From Zopfochytrium polystomum (lineage: Eukaryota > Chytridiomycota > Chytridiomycetes > Chytridiales > Chytridiaceae), in the NCBI GenBank assembly GCA_025765615.1, contig JAIVFJ010000057.1, positions 124,001-188,000 on the forward strand: a stretch of 64,000 nucleotides of DNA, written 5' to 3'. Both the position numbers and the translations under genes were made by a program. The notes under the pieces were generated by a model. The model ran no database searches and was not told the origin of the DNA. It saw nothing but the letters and a program-made list of their open reading frames with translations. This document shows, piece by piece, positions 1 through 11,300 of the stretch; position 1 is the stretch's first letter; each line of letters begins with the position of its first letter.

Positions 1-3000
1 ACAAAGCGACAACTGATTGTTTCTTGCTGTACCATGTAATAGCACCCCCGCAAAGCATGAACACATGCCCTGACCTCGACTTGCGTCCATCCTCTTCAGC
101 ATAGCTGGCATCAGCGTAGCCATGTGGTTCATCCCACTCTGGGTAAGAAATACCCGCAGCTTTCTCTACCTCTGGGAGCGTTGCATTGGTGATGCATGTC
201 ATCTGGGAGTCTCCCTTTTGGTAGAAAAGTCCATGATCCCAGGTAGCGCGGACATATCGCAGCAATCTGTCAAGCGCAAGGGAATCTGAATGGGTTGGAG
301 TGGACTGGTATTGTGCAAGTGTATTCACAGCATACGCAATGTCAGGGCGCGTCAAGTTTGCAAGGTAAGCAAGTTGCATGAGTGTGCTTCGGAAGTATTC
401 CGACTCTTTTTGTGGAAGTTTTCCAGAGTCCACATCGTGCATCCATGTCGTGGACATGGGAGTTGCTTTGATTTTGACAGGTAAGCCTTCATCGTCACAC
501 CAGTAGTTTGCTTCCTCCAAGACATGCTGTGTGTAGTTTTTCTGTCCAATAAAGATTCCATCTTTGATTTTCTCAACTTGGATGCCAACAGCAACTTTTG
601 GGTTGAGGTCCTCGCGGATTTTGAACTTTGATTTGATCAGAGAAAGAATTTTGGCAATTTCTTCTTCAGTGTGACTGAAGATGAGGATGTCATCTACGTA
701 TAGAGTGATGATGGTCTTGACCTTTCCATCAGGGTGCCTTTGCACAAAGACACAGTGGTCAGTCTTCAATTGCGTAAATCCAATTTCTACTAGGAAGTCG
801 CGGATTGTTTTGTACCACTGTCGACCAGACTGGTGCAGTCCGTACAGACTCTTCCTGAGTAAACAGACAAGAAGTATCCCGTCTGCACCACTTATCTCAA
901 AGCCTTCTGGTTGTTCCATGAAGTTTTCAATGTCCAGTTTGGCGTTCAAGTATGCGGTTTCGACATCAAGGCCTGCAAGTATGAGGTCAAACAGCAACGA
1001 GATAGCAAGGATTGCCCTTATGGAGGAGCTGCGGACGACAGGGGAGAAGGTCTCATTGTAGTCCTGACCAAAGATCTGAGTGTAACCCCGACCAACAAGG
1101 CGAGCCTTGAAGCGTTCAAGGTACCCTTCACTGTCAAACTTGTAGGCAAAAACCCATTTGGGCTTGAGTATCTTACGCCCTTTAGGTCGAGCCACTAAGT
1201 CCCAGACATGCTTTGACTGTGATCGAATTGATCTCTGAGAGTTGAGCTGCCTTCCAATACTTTGCAAAAGGAGAACGCATGGCCTCTTTATGTGAAGCAG
1301 GGAGTGGTGGTAAGTCCCGCTGGTGGATCCTTTCTGTTGGATATGCTGTGACTTCCTCCGGCTCAAGCACAGTGTATGCTTTGAGCGTTTGGTAGAGTTC
1401 ACGAAATTGTCCCCGTGCTATCCGTAGTTTACGAATTCTTGCAGTTAAAGCGCGGAGTGTTTTCCGACTGTAAGTGGAAGGACTTGTGGCAATTGATGGT
1501 TTTGTTCGTAGTTTACAAAGGTTTGCCTTCAATGCCAGGTAGTCACGTAAACCTGATGGCTCTCGTGGTATGATTGGGGGATTTGTTGCCTCCCCTGTTG
1601 ACTCTGGCAAAGCTAGAATGTCAGGGGAAGTTGAGCGCTCCCTAGGAGGGATTTCCTGTTCATCAGGTATTGACTCTGGTTCAGAATCAGAAGCGTCGTA
1701 TAGCATACCCGGCTGTAGATCTCCCCCCTGTGATTCTGCAGGTGGTACATCGTCTTCTTGTGAGTCAGACAGAGCGTCAGGATGTGCCACATCTGGATCA
1801 GTGGACATAGCAGGGGTATGCAGCGAGGTGGAAAGATATTGGAAATCCTGAGCTGTGGGTTGGACTGGTCCCCATTCCTTCAAGCGGGAGTCATGAAGGA
1901 ACTGTCTCCAGTTCCGCACAATGCCAGGAAAAACATTTTCGTGAAAGGAGACATGGAAGTGTTCCGATATTCTCTGGGTTTTCAAGTCGTAGACTACTGG
2001 AAGAGTGTTTCCTTTATACCCTAAGAATATGCCTGGCGCCCCTTTGTCAGGATGTTTAAGCGTTCGCTTTTCCTTTGGGATACGGTGGATAACCAAACAG
2101 CCAAAGGTGCGGATGTGATCAACATTTGGCTTTTCACCGTACCAAGCTTCGTAAGGTGTTTTCTTAGTGTAAGAGTGGTAAACCCTGTTCTTGATGTATG
2201 CTGCGTAGCGGACTGCATACACAAAGAAAGAGTGGGGCAATCGTGACTCTAAGAGCATGCAGTGTGCCATGTCTTTGAGAGTGTTGACCTGACGTTCTAC
2301 CAGCCCATTGAATTCCTTGGTGAATGCAGGACTAGGTTCTAAAACAATAGGAGGATGCCGAGTATTGGCCCAAGTTTTGAATTCTCCATCTTTGAAGATT
2401 TCCCCCCTGTCACAGCGCACAGATGTGATATGTTTGCCATGTTGTTGTTCAAACCTTTCGATCGTAGACCGGAATCTTGTGGGCGCGTCGGACAAAGAGT
2501 TGAGGAACTCAATGTCAAGCCAACGGGTTGACTCTTCCACAACCAGTTGCCAATGTTTTTCACCATGGTGTCCACGTGCGGGCAGTGGGACAGCATCAGT
2601 GTGTAAACGACCAAGCAGTGTGGTGTTTGGTCTGGAAGTGGAGTGGATAGGCGAAGCTTTCAATTTCCCAACATCACATGTCACGCAGGGAATGTCATGA
2701 ATGAGGAAAAATGAATGACCAACTTTATTCAGATTTGACCAAGTACGCTTCAAAGAAGATAAAGACAGGTGACCAAATTTCTTGTGAAGAGCTCGGACTG
2801 CTTCAATGTTCTGAGGGTTTGGTAAAGGGTCTGGGTCAGTTTGACTTAAAGTTGGGAGTTGCAGTTTGCAAAGGAGCAGTTTGCTGTTGCGACTCACCTG
2901 GGGCGTCCCCCGAAGGAGTCGGCGCGTCCCTTCCAAGTTCTGCCCTGTCGAGACCAGTATGTCCCGTCAGAAGAGAAGGGTCCACAACATAAACATTCCT

Positions 3001-4869
3001 GTGTCCCTGTGAGCAATGGTAAAGTCTGAACCATGTACCCGAGGGATGCAATAGGGCTGTGTCTGCTGTGAAAGTCACGTTGTGACCTGTCTGCCGCACG
3101 ATTTGCTGAACCGAGAGTAGAGTGTCTGAGAACTCTGGCACATAGAGCGAGTTCCTCATGATGAGAGCTCTTCCGTTAACGAACAGGGTGAAGTCGCCCA
3201 CTCCAGTGGCAGTTGTAAAGCCGTCAGCTGTTTTGATCTGCTGGGAGGTGGGCCGCAAGTTTGTGAAGTGCTCTTCACAAGGCGACATTGTCCTGGAAGC
3301 CCCAGAGTCAAGGATGACCTGGTGTGGGTTGCCGCCAGCAAGTCTTGCCATCAGCGCAGTCTCGTAGATGCGGCGGTAGGTGACGTTGCGGTAGAGGAAA
3401 CGTCCAGATTCGTACATCACTTTGTAGCCGACGTTTGAGACAATGTTGTCAGTGATCCAGTCTGGATCCATTCTGCCGTCAAGAAGTGTAACTGTGAGTT
3501 CCACTTCAAATTCCTCCTCCACCTCAACGGCCTGGCATGTTCCAATTTCAAACTCCCGTGCCGCAAGTGCCCTTTCTACTGAAAGGAAGTCGTCTAGAGC
3601 TGATGTGTCTGCAAGGCGCGCAGCACCCTCAGTACTGAACTCCAACATTTCGACGTCTTCTGCTTCAGTAGGCGGTGGTGGAGTATCCATCCTGTAGCAT
3701 TTGTGGGGAGGAGAATCCTCAGAGGCTGCGCAAGAGGCTTGGTGGTGTTCTTTAGCAGCCACCTCACGTGCAATCTTGGCAGTCTCAGTAGCTTTCTTGG
3801 AATCAGCTGGCGTGGCCTTGGCTTCTTTGGCGTGTGCAGGCTGCTTGCCCTTGGCCTTCTTTGCAGGGCGAGCCGGCTCTGACTTCCCGTGAGGGAACTT
3901 GAGGCATTCCTCGCGAGAGTGTGAGACCCAGATTCCATGAAGGTCACAAGTAGGCTTGCCGTTGAGTGCCTCACCGATCTTGCGCTTCTTGGTTGCCACT
4001 GAGGTCTTTGCTGAAGCAGCTGTTTCCATCTCAGAAGTGCCAGTGGTGAGCAGAGTGTCTGCTAGTTCTTCTCTTTGCTTTGCTGGTACAGCGTGTGGCA
4101 GTTTGTCAACTCCTTGACGAGATCGCTGGTGTTGGCGTAGCCTGACAGCCCCTTGAGAAGATTTTGACGAACGCCAGAGAAGATTTCATGTCCAGGCAGC
4201 GTTTCCCTCGCTTTGTGGATGATGGCAGAACGCAGGATGTTTGTCACACCCCTGCAAGTGGTGGCAGTACATTTGAAATGCTTTGGCCAATCCGTGACCA
4301 GTGTGGTCAGAGTGGTGTACCACTCCTGGACTGCCGGACCAGAGTCTCTGGGTTTTGCCAAACGACTGTAAGTCGCAAGCCACTTGTCCTGCTGTGAACC
4401 AGTGTGGTCCTGCAGGGCGTACTTGTCATTGAGCCACTTGTACCGATCAGCGCAGTTGGTGATGTTTGCTGCATTCATGGAGCGCACATCCTCGATGCGC
4501 TGAGCAGGAGTCGAGGGTAGCAACCGCCTTGTCGTGTTGGGCCTCAAGCTCCCTGTAGGTCTTGTGTTCTTGGCGTACACCAGTGTGGTACTTGTCAAGG
4601 GCAGCGTGGTGCAGACGGTACATCTCACTGTACGCAGCCTTGGCCTCCGCCGTTGCAGAGGATTCAGGGGGAGAACCAATACTGGGAGGAGCAGCGCCGA
4701 TGCCGACCTTGGTGCAGTGCTCGTTGAACGTACCGAAGTAATCAGGCTTGAGGAAGCTGGCAACTAGATTGTATGCCATGACCGGCTTGATGACTTCTTC
4801 CACATGCAGTTCCCAAGCCTGGTAGCCGTAAGAAGAGAAGCGGACAGCCTTGGGGGTCGAAGAAGACAT
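1..4869 (-). pseudogene. Gag-Pol of copy A, frame-broken as written
   Basis: The gene reads from the ATG at 4869 down to the window edge. The domains are Gag with a C-x2-H-x6-H-x4-C knuckle-like motif, a DSGA aspartic protease (near 3310), an HHCC/DDE integrase, a YVDD reverse transcriptase (near 690) and the start of RNase H. Relative to intact copy B the frame is broken by single extra bases at about 1217, 2857, 4042, 4064 and 4500. Each extra base sits in a CT or AG dinucleotide where other copies carry one base of the pair, so these may be assembly artefacts rather than mutations (see findings). Confidence 0.88.
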
Positions 4870-5082
4870 GCTAGGTAGCGGCTTGGTTGACCAGTGGACT
4901 TGTTTAGAGCGGTAGCCCTTTTCTTGTAGAGAGCCAAGAGCCCTTTGTTGCCTTAAAGTAGCTGGTGAGCCGGTGCTCACAGACAGGTTGGTCTTGTTTA
5001 GAGTCAGAAACCCTTTTCTTGTAAGAGCAGCAGGGCCCTGTTCGAGTGTACAAATGTGGCCGACGGCTTGTAGGTAGCTTTG

Positions 5083-6305
5083 TGATGAAATCCCACCCAG
5101 GACTGGAGGGACTTGGTGTGTGTGGGGATGAAGAGAGAGAGAGAGAGAGAGAGAGCAGTGATGATGGAAAAGGGAGAGGAGTGAGAGGATAGAGAGAGGA
5201 GAGAGGAGTGAGTGGGCAGAGATGGAAGAGAGAGCAAATGGAGGAAGAGAGATTGGCTTGTTTTGCACTGGATTCTGTCAAAGCAGCAAGGAGGGGGTTG
5301 GATTCCTTTTTTGATCTCTGTGAGAGGTTGCTGCTTTTATACTCCTGCAGGTTGGAGCCATCAGAAAACAGAGGGAGCAGTGGGCTGCACAGAGCAGGCC
5401 ACAGAAATGAGATAAAACAGGCTGAGCACAAATCCCCAGCCTGGGCTAAGTACCCATTCAGGGCTGAGTACCACCCAGTGCTGGGCATCACTCAGGGCTG
5501 GATACCAGCCAGGGCTAAGTACCAGCCTGGGCTGAGCACCACCCAGGGCTGAGTACCAGCCTGGGCTGTGCACCACCCAGGGCTAAGTACCAGCCAGGGC
5601 TGAGTACCACCTTGGGCTGAGCACTTTGTCTGGGCTGAGTACCACCAGGAACCAATTTACAGCTTGTTTGAGAAACAGTTGCTTGTAAATTGGTTTGGTT
5701 GTTTCCAAATCAGGAAGCTTGTTTGGGAAACAAGCCGCTTTTTCCTTGTTTTTAGAAATCCAATGATTGGTGCAATCTCTGGTGAGCTCAGTTTTTATCT
5801 CACTTTTAGAAATGCAGTGATTGGTGCAATCACTGATTCCTAAATGCCTGTTGCATTGCTCAGATTGCACAGCACAGCAGGAAAGCTGGAATTCCAGATC
5901 AGGAAGCGGAATTCCGGTGCAGAGAGAGGAATTCCAGATCAGGAAGCGGAATTCCGATGCAAAAGGGCGGAATTCCGGTGCAGAGAGCGGAATTCCGGAG
6001 CCTGGGGCAGTGGTACACTGCTTCTGCATGCTTGCTGTGCTGTGTTACATGTGCAGAGTGCGTAGTTTGCGCGTTTTTGTGCATGTTCTAATTGCATTGT
6101 TCCTACCGGTAGGATGAACAAAGCTAGAACAACAGCCGCCTTTGCCTATCTCTTTTTATTGAGAACAGATTAGCCCTTCCGAGCGCCCCATTCAAGTATT
6201 GAATCTACTGAGCCCTTCAAACACCCCATCCAATGTGATTGGATGGAGTTCTCAAAAGGATCATCAGTAACGGGCGTAGTGTACCCCGTGGGTCGAATCT
6301 CAACA
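5083..6305 (-). repeat. 5' LTR of copy A
   Basis: This LTR of about 1.22 kb, read on the minus strand, starts TGTTGAGATT at 6305 and ends TTTCATCA at 5083. It contains a TATAAAA box (reverse complement near 5335-5341), six GGAATTCC units at about 20-bp spacing (5888-5996), a block of degenerate repeats built on GGGCTGAGTACCA (about 5440-5640), and a GA microsatellite near the inner end (about 5130-5155). The boundaries follow from comparison with the other copies. Confidence 0.9.
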
Positions 6306-6689
6306 GTCTTTGTCGTGTGCCTTAGTTTCTGTCCCCTTTCTTTATTTATATTGCATCCTGTTTCTCCTTTCTCTTTCTTGCCCTTCTTCTTCTTCTGCAT
6401 TGCTTCTTATCTTCCTGCATTCAAGCTTCTTTGCTCTCCATCTACAAATTTCATATGGGCATTCTTTTCTTATTGTTCTGCCACCTGGTGGCCAGTCATA
6501 CCTGTTTATTGCTTTTCCTTAACCAGTGTACGGTTTCCTTACGTTGCCTATGGCGTAAGGTTTTCCTCCGTACTGGCCCTTTGCTCCTGCCCACAGCTTA
6601 GGGGGGAGTGTTAGATTTTGGGTTTTTGCAGTAAGCAGTGTGCAGGAGCAACACCTCACACTGTGGTGCATGGGAGCACCAACTGTGAT
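6306..6689 (+). mobile_element. 3' edge of another LTR retrotransposon (polypurine tract plus LTR start)
   Basis: No coding domain is recognisable here. A purine tract at 6599-6608 (TTAGGGGGGAG context) is followed at once by TGTTAGATTTTGG, the classic polypurine-tract/LTR junction. About 80 bp of LTR remain before the LINE tail interrupts. Copy A truncates the other side. The call rests on the junction alone. Confidence 0.45.
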
Positions 6690-8011
6690 GTTTTTTTTTT
6701 TTTTTATTGTTCCAGCCCCAGAGGGGCTGGCGGGAAGAGAAAGAGCCATCAACGGTGAACCGTAATGGACTACGTCCAGGTATCACCTCAGCAAACCCAC
6801 CCCATGCGCTACGGACTTACAGGGTCGTCAGGCATCTCCACCGCACATAAAGCCACAATGATCAAAGGAGAAGGGGAAAACACAGAATCAAGAAAATAGA
6901 GAAGTGAGTCTGAAGGAGGTCAGTGTAAGAGAGGGGAGCATCTGTGAAAGATCGGAGGGTTGGGATAAGTCAGATTAGGCAACAGCCCATGTCAAGATTG
7001 AGAAGGGCAACAGTGGCTCAGTGAACGTCAGGGGGCTCAGCAGGAGATGGGTGACGAGTGGCTCTTGCTTGTTGGCGTGAGGGGAGTTGTATTGTGTGGT
7101 GAAGCCAGATAATGCCTGCAACAAGTTTTATGCGGCCGAGGTAGTGGTCAATCCATCTGGAAGAAGCCTTGGTGCGCAAAAGCCAGATGCCTGGGCAAGT
7201 GTCAGTGGAGTGCCGGCGACTACACGTGGTGCAGCGAGGTTGAGAGGGTTGTGAGGAGCTGTTACGAGTTCTGTGGGATGATGGAGTGGGAGGGAGGGAA
7301 GAGTTGATGTTTGGAGAAGACAGTGGGTGAGAGGCCGTGGAACGAGGGTGAGAGGCCTGGGAATTTGGTGGAGGGGATCTGCGGGGCTTGGAGCGCTTGT
7401 CAGAGGGCTTGATGGACTTTGACTTCTCCCAAGAGATAGTGTCGTCACAACGGGGGATCCAAATAAGTCGATGGGCGTCAAGAAGGAGCTGATGGAAAGC
7501 GGTGACAAGGGTTTTAAGGACAGAGGCAGCAGGGTTATCACGTGAGAATAAGGTGTCATAAAAGGATTGAGGGATGAAGCCACGAAGGAGGGAGGAAAAA
7601 TTGATACAAGATTGATCATCAAAGAGAAATTCAGGGCGGGAGAGCCAGTAAATGGGATGGGCTTGAGGAGGAGAGTGGCCATGAGGTGCAGGAGGAACAG
7701 AGGAGGAAAGAGTTTCAGCAAAGGTGTTGCGAATCATGGCAATGGCGTCGGCAGCTGCAGGGCATTGCCAGACATGCTCTGTGGTTTCCAGAGCGTGGTG
7801 GCATCGACGGCAGAGCCCATCAGGGTAGACTTGAGGGTGTCGTTGGTGTAGAACTTTTTGGGTGGGCAAAGTGTTGCTGAGGATTTGAAGTCGATACTTG
7901 CGACGAGCAGAGCCAGGGAGGGTGCCAAAGAGGGAAGAGGGTTTAATTCCAGAGTGGAGAACAAGAAATGTGGCTTCCCAATGAACTAGGTCAGGGTTGT
8001 GGGTGATGTGG
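6690..8011 (-). mobile_element. 5'-truncated LINE-type (non-LTR) retrotransposon, 3' end with poly(A)
   Basis: A run of T at about 6690-6706 on the plus strand is the poly(A) tail of a minus-strand element. Upstream on that strand is an open reading frame ending at 7018 with the C-terminal part of a non-LTR polyprotein. The element runs from about 8011, where copy B begins, to 6690, and lies inside the remnant LTR at 6609. Polarity, poly(A) and the C-terminal zinc motif agree. Confidence 0.7.
7018..8010 (-). CDS. LINE-type polyprotein, C-terminal fragment
   Basis: About 330 residues are open from the copy B junction to the stop at 7018, with no true start. The segment reads DLVHWEATF..., then LPTQKVLHQRHPQVYP, then a Cys/His motif of the form C-x2-C-x7-H-x3-C (CRRC ... 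HVWQC), typical of the region after RT/RNase H in fungal and protist LINE-like elements. A second Cys/His cluster (CTTC..H..C) lies further on, in a Ser/Pro-rich tail. Reverse transcriptase and endonuclease are missing, lost by 5' truncation or by the arrival of copy B. The family assignment is from motif style only. Confidence 0.65.
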   Translation of the reverse strand, partial: HITHNPDLVHWEATFLVLHSGIKPSSLFGTLPGSARRKYRLQILSNTLPTQKVLHQRHPQVYPDGLCRRCHHALETTEHVWQCPAAADAIAMIRNTFAETLSSSVPPAPHGHSPPQAHPIYWLSRPEFLFDDQSCINFSSLLRGFIPQSFYDTLFSRDNPAASVLKTLVTAFHQLLLDAHRLIWIPRCDDTISWEKSKSIKPSDKRSKPRRSPPPNSQASHPRSTASHPLSSPNINSSLPPTPSSHRTRNSSSQPSQPRCTTCSRRHSTDTCPGIWLLRTKASSRWIDHYLGRIKLVAGIIWLHHTIQLPSRQQARATRHPSPAEPPDVH

Positions 8012-8115
8012 TCACTCCTCTCCCTTTTCCATCATCACTGCTCTCTCTCTCTCTCTCTCTCTCTCTTCATCCCCACACACACCAAGTCCCTCCAGTCCTG
8101 GGTGGGATTTCATCA
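8012..8115 (+). repeat. Truncated 5' LTR remnant of copy B
   Basis: The sequence matches the last 104 bp of the 3' LTR (CT microsatellite, then CCCACACACACCAAGTCC, ending ATTTCATCA). Homology starts abruptly at 8012 after LINE sequence. The missing ~1.1 kb contains U3 and the TATA box. Confidence 0.88.
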
Positions 8116-8170
8116 CAAAGCTACCTACAAGCCGTCGGCCACACTTGTACGCTCGAACAGGGCCCTGCTG

Positions 8171-8303
8171 CTCTTACAAGAAAAGGGTTTCTGACTCTAA
8201 ACAAGACCAACCTGTCTGTGAGCACCGGCTCACCAGCTACTTTAAGGCAACAAAGGGCTCTTGGCTCTCTACAAGAAAAGGGCTACCGCTCTAAACAAGT
8301 CCA
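8171..8303 (+). repeat. Direct repeat in the retrotransposon leader
   Basis: Two related segments of about 40 bp, at 8171-8210 and 8265-8303, share TACAAGAAAAGGG and CTCTAAACAAG. They lie between the LTR end and the Gag ATG and are present in all copies with a leader. A role in packaging or dimerisation is possible but not shown. Confidence 0.6.
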
Positions 8304-8328
8304 CTGGTCCACCAAGCCGCTACCTAGC

Positions 8329-11300
8329 ATGTCTTCTTCGACCCCCAAGGCTGTCCGCTTCTCTTCTTACGGCTACCAGGCTTGGGAACTGCATGTGGAA
8401 GAAGTCATCAAGCCGGTCATGGCATACAATCTTGTTGCCAGCTTCCTCAAGCCTGATTACTTCGGTACGTTCAACGAGCACTGCACCAAGGTCGGCATCG
8501 GCGCTGCTCCTCCCAGTATTGGTTCTCCCCCTGAATCCTCTGCAACGGCGGAGGCCAAGGCTGCGTACAGTGAGATGTACCGTCTGCACCACGCTGCCCT
8601 TGACAAGTACCACACTGGTATACGCCAAGAACACAAGACCTACAGGGAGCTTGAGGCCCAACACGACAAGGCGGTTGCTACCCTCGACTCCTGCTCGCGC
8701 ATCGAGGATGTGCGCTCCATGAATGCAGCAAACATCACCAACTGCGCTGATCGGTACAAGTGGCTCAATGACAAGTACGCCCTGCAGGACCACACTGGTT
8801 CACAGCAGGACAAGTGGCTTGCGACTTACAGTCGTTTGGCAAAACCCAGAGACTCTGGTCCGGCAGTCCAGGAGTGGTACACCACTCTGACCACACTGGT
8901 CACGGATTGGCCAAAGCATTTCAAATGTACTGCCACCACTTGCAGGGGTGTGACAAACATCCTGCGTTCTGCCATCATCCACAAAGCGAGGGAAACGCTG
9001 CCTGGACATGAAATCTTCTCTGGCGTTCGTCAAAATCTTCTCAAGGGGCTGTCAGGCTACGCCAACACCAGCGATCTCGTCAAGGAGTTGACAAACTGCC
9101 ACACGCTGTACCAGCAAAGCAAAGAGAAGAATAGCAGACACTCTGCTCACCACGGCACTTCTGAGATGGAAACAGCTGCTTCAGCAAAGACCTCAGTGGC
9201 AACCAAGAAGCGCAAGATCGGTGAGGCACTCAACGGCAAGCCTACTTGTGACCTTCATGGAATCTGGGTCTCACACTCTCGCGAGGAATGCCTCAAGTTC
9301 CCTCACGGGAAGTCAGAGCCGGCTCGCCCTGCAAAGAAGGCCAAGGGCAAGCAGCCTGCACACGCCAAAGAAGCCAAGGCCACGCCAGCTGATTCCAAGA
9401 AAGCTACTGAGACTGCCAAGATTGCACGTGAGGTGGCTGCTAAAGAACACCACCAAGCCTCTTGCGCAGCCTCTGAGGATTCTCCTCCCCACAAATGCTA
9501 CAGGATGGATACTCCACCACCGCCTACTGAAGCAGAAGACGTCGAAATGTTGGAGTTCAGTACTGAGGGTGCTGCGCGCCTTGCAGACACATCAGCTCTA
9601 GACGACTTCCTTTCAGTAGAAAGGGCACTTGCGGCACGGGAGTTTGAAATTGGAACATGCCAGGCCGTTGAGGTGGAGGAGGAATTTGAAGTGGAACTCA
9701 CAGTTACACTTCTTGACGGCAGAATGGATCCAGACTGGATCACTGACAACATTGTCTCAAACGTCGGCTACAAAGTGATGTACGAATCTGGACGTTTCCT
9801 CTACCGCAACGTCACCTACCGCCGCATCTACGAGACTGCGCTGATGGCAAGACTTGCTGGCGGCAACCCACACCAGGTCATCCTTGACTCTGGGGCTTCC
9901 AGGACAATGTCGCCTTGTGAAGAGCACTTCACAAACTTGCGGCCCACCTCCCAGCAGATCAAAACAGCTGATGGCTTTGCAACTGCCACTGGAGTGGGCG
10001 ACTTCACCCTGTTCGTTGACGGAAGAGCTCTCATCATGAGGAACTCGCTCTATGTGCCAGAGTTCTCAGACACTCTACTCTCGGTTCAGCAAATCGTGCG
10101 GCAGACAGGTCACAACGTGACTTTCACAGCAGACACAGCCCTATTGCATCCTCGGGTACATGGTTCAGACTTTACCATTGCTCACAGGGACACAGGGAAT
10201 GTCTATGTTGTGGACCCTTCTCTTCTGACGGGACATACTGGTCTTGACAGGGCAGAACTTGGAAGGGACGCGCCGACTCCTTCGGGGGACGCCCCAGGTG
10301 AGTTGCAACAGCAAACTGCTCCTTTGCAAACTGCAACCCCAACTTTAAGTCAAACTGACCCAGACCCTTTACCAAACCCTCAGAACATTGAAGCAGTCCG
10401 AGCTCTTCACAAGAAATTTGGTCACCTGTCTTTATCTTCTTTGAAGCGTACTTGGTCAAATCTGAATAAAGTTGGTCATTCATTTTTCCTCATTCATGAC
10501 ATTCCCTGCGTGACATGTGATGTTGGGAAATTGAAAGCTTCGCCTATCCACTCCACTTCCAGACCAAACACCACACTGCTTGGTCGTTTACACACTGATG
10601 CTGTCCCACTGCCCGCACGTGGACACCATGGTGAAAAACATTGGCAACTGGTTGTGGAAGAGTCAACCCGTTGGCTTGACATTGAGTTCCTCAACTCTTT
10701 GTCCGACGCGCCCACAAGATTCCGGTCTACAATCGAAAGGTTTGAACAACAACATGGCAAACATATCACATCTGTGCGCTGTGACAGGGGGGAAATCTTC
10801 AAAGATGGAGAATTCAAAATTTGGGCCAATACTCGGCATCCTCCTATTGTTTTAGAACCTAGTCCTGCATTCACCAAGGAATTCAATGGGCTGGTAGAAC
10901 GTCAGGTCAACACTCTCAAAGACATGGCACACTGCATGCTCTTAGAGTCACGATTGCCCCACTCTTTCTTTGTGTATGCAGTCCGCTACGCAGCATACAT
11001 CAAGAACAGGGTTTACCACTCTTACACTAAGAAAACACCTTACGAAGCTTGGTACGGTGAAAAGCCAAATGTTGATCACATCCGCACCTTTGGCTGTTTG
11101 GTTATCCACCGTATCCCAAAGGAAAAGCGAACGCTTAAACATCCTGACAAAGGGGCGCCAGGCATCTTCTTAGGGTATAAAGGAAACACTCTTCCAGTTG
11201 TCTACGACTTGAAAACCCAGAGAATATCGGAACACTTCCATGTCTCCTTTCACGAAAATGTTTTTCCTGGCATTGTGCGGAACTGGAGACAGTTCCTTCA

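Larger units (their letters stand above)
1..6305 (-). mobile_element. Copia LTR retrotransposon, copy A (3' part outside window)
   Basis: This minus-strand Ty1/copia element is cut by the left window edge inside RNase H, so its 3' LTR is not visible. The 5' LTR is 5083-6305, followed by a leader of about 210 bp and the Gag-Pol frame. It is nearly identical to copies B, C and D, so it is young. The LTR start (reverse complement of TGTTGAG) abuts unrelated sequence at 6306, which marks the insertion boundary. Confidence 0.93.

Noticed and set aside
5888..5996. GGAATTCC units in the large LTR read as heat-shock elements
   Set aside because: Heat-shock elements need two bases between GAA and TTC. 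Here the triplets are adjacent with 20-bp spacing, unlike the true phased arrays in the small LTR.
7999..8328. Upstream extension of copy B's polyprotein (110 codons)
   Set aside because: The frame is open by chance through LINE sequence, the CT microsatellite of the LTR and the leader. The first leader ATG is 8329 and the Gag similarity between copies starts there.
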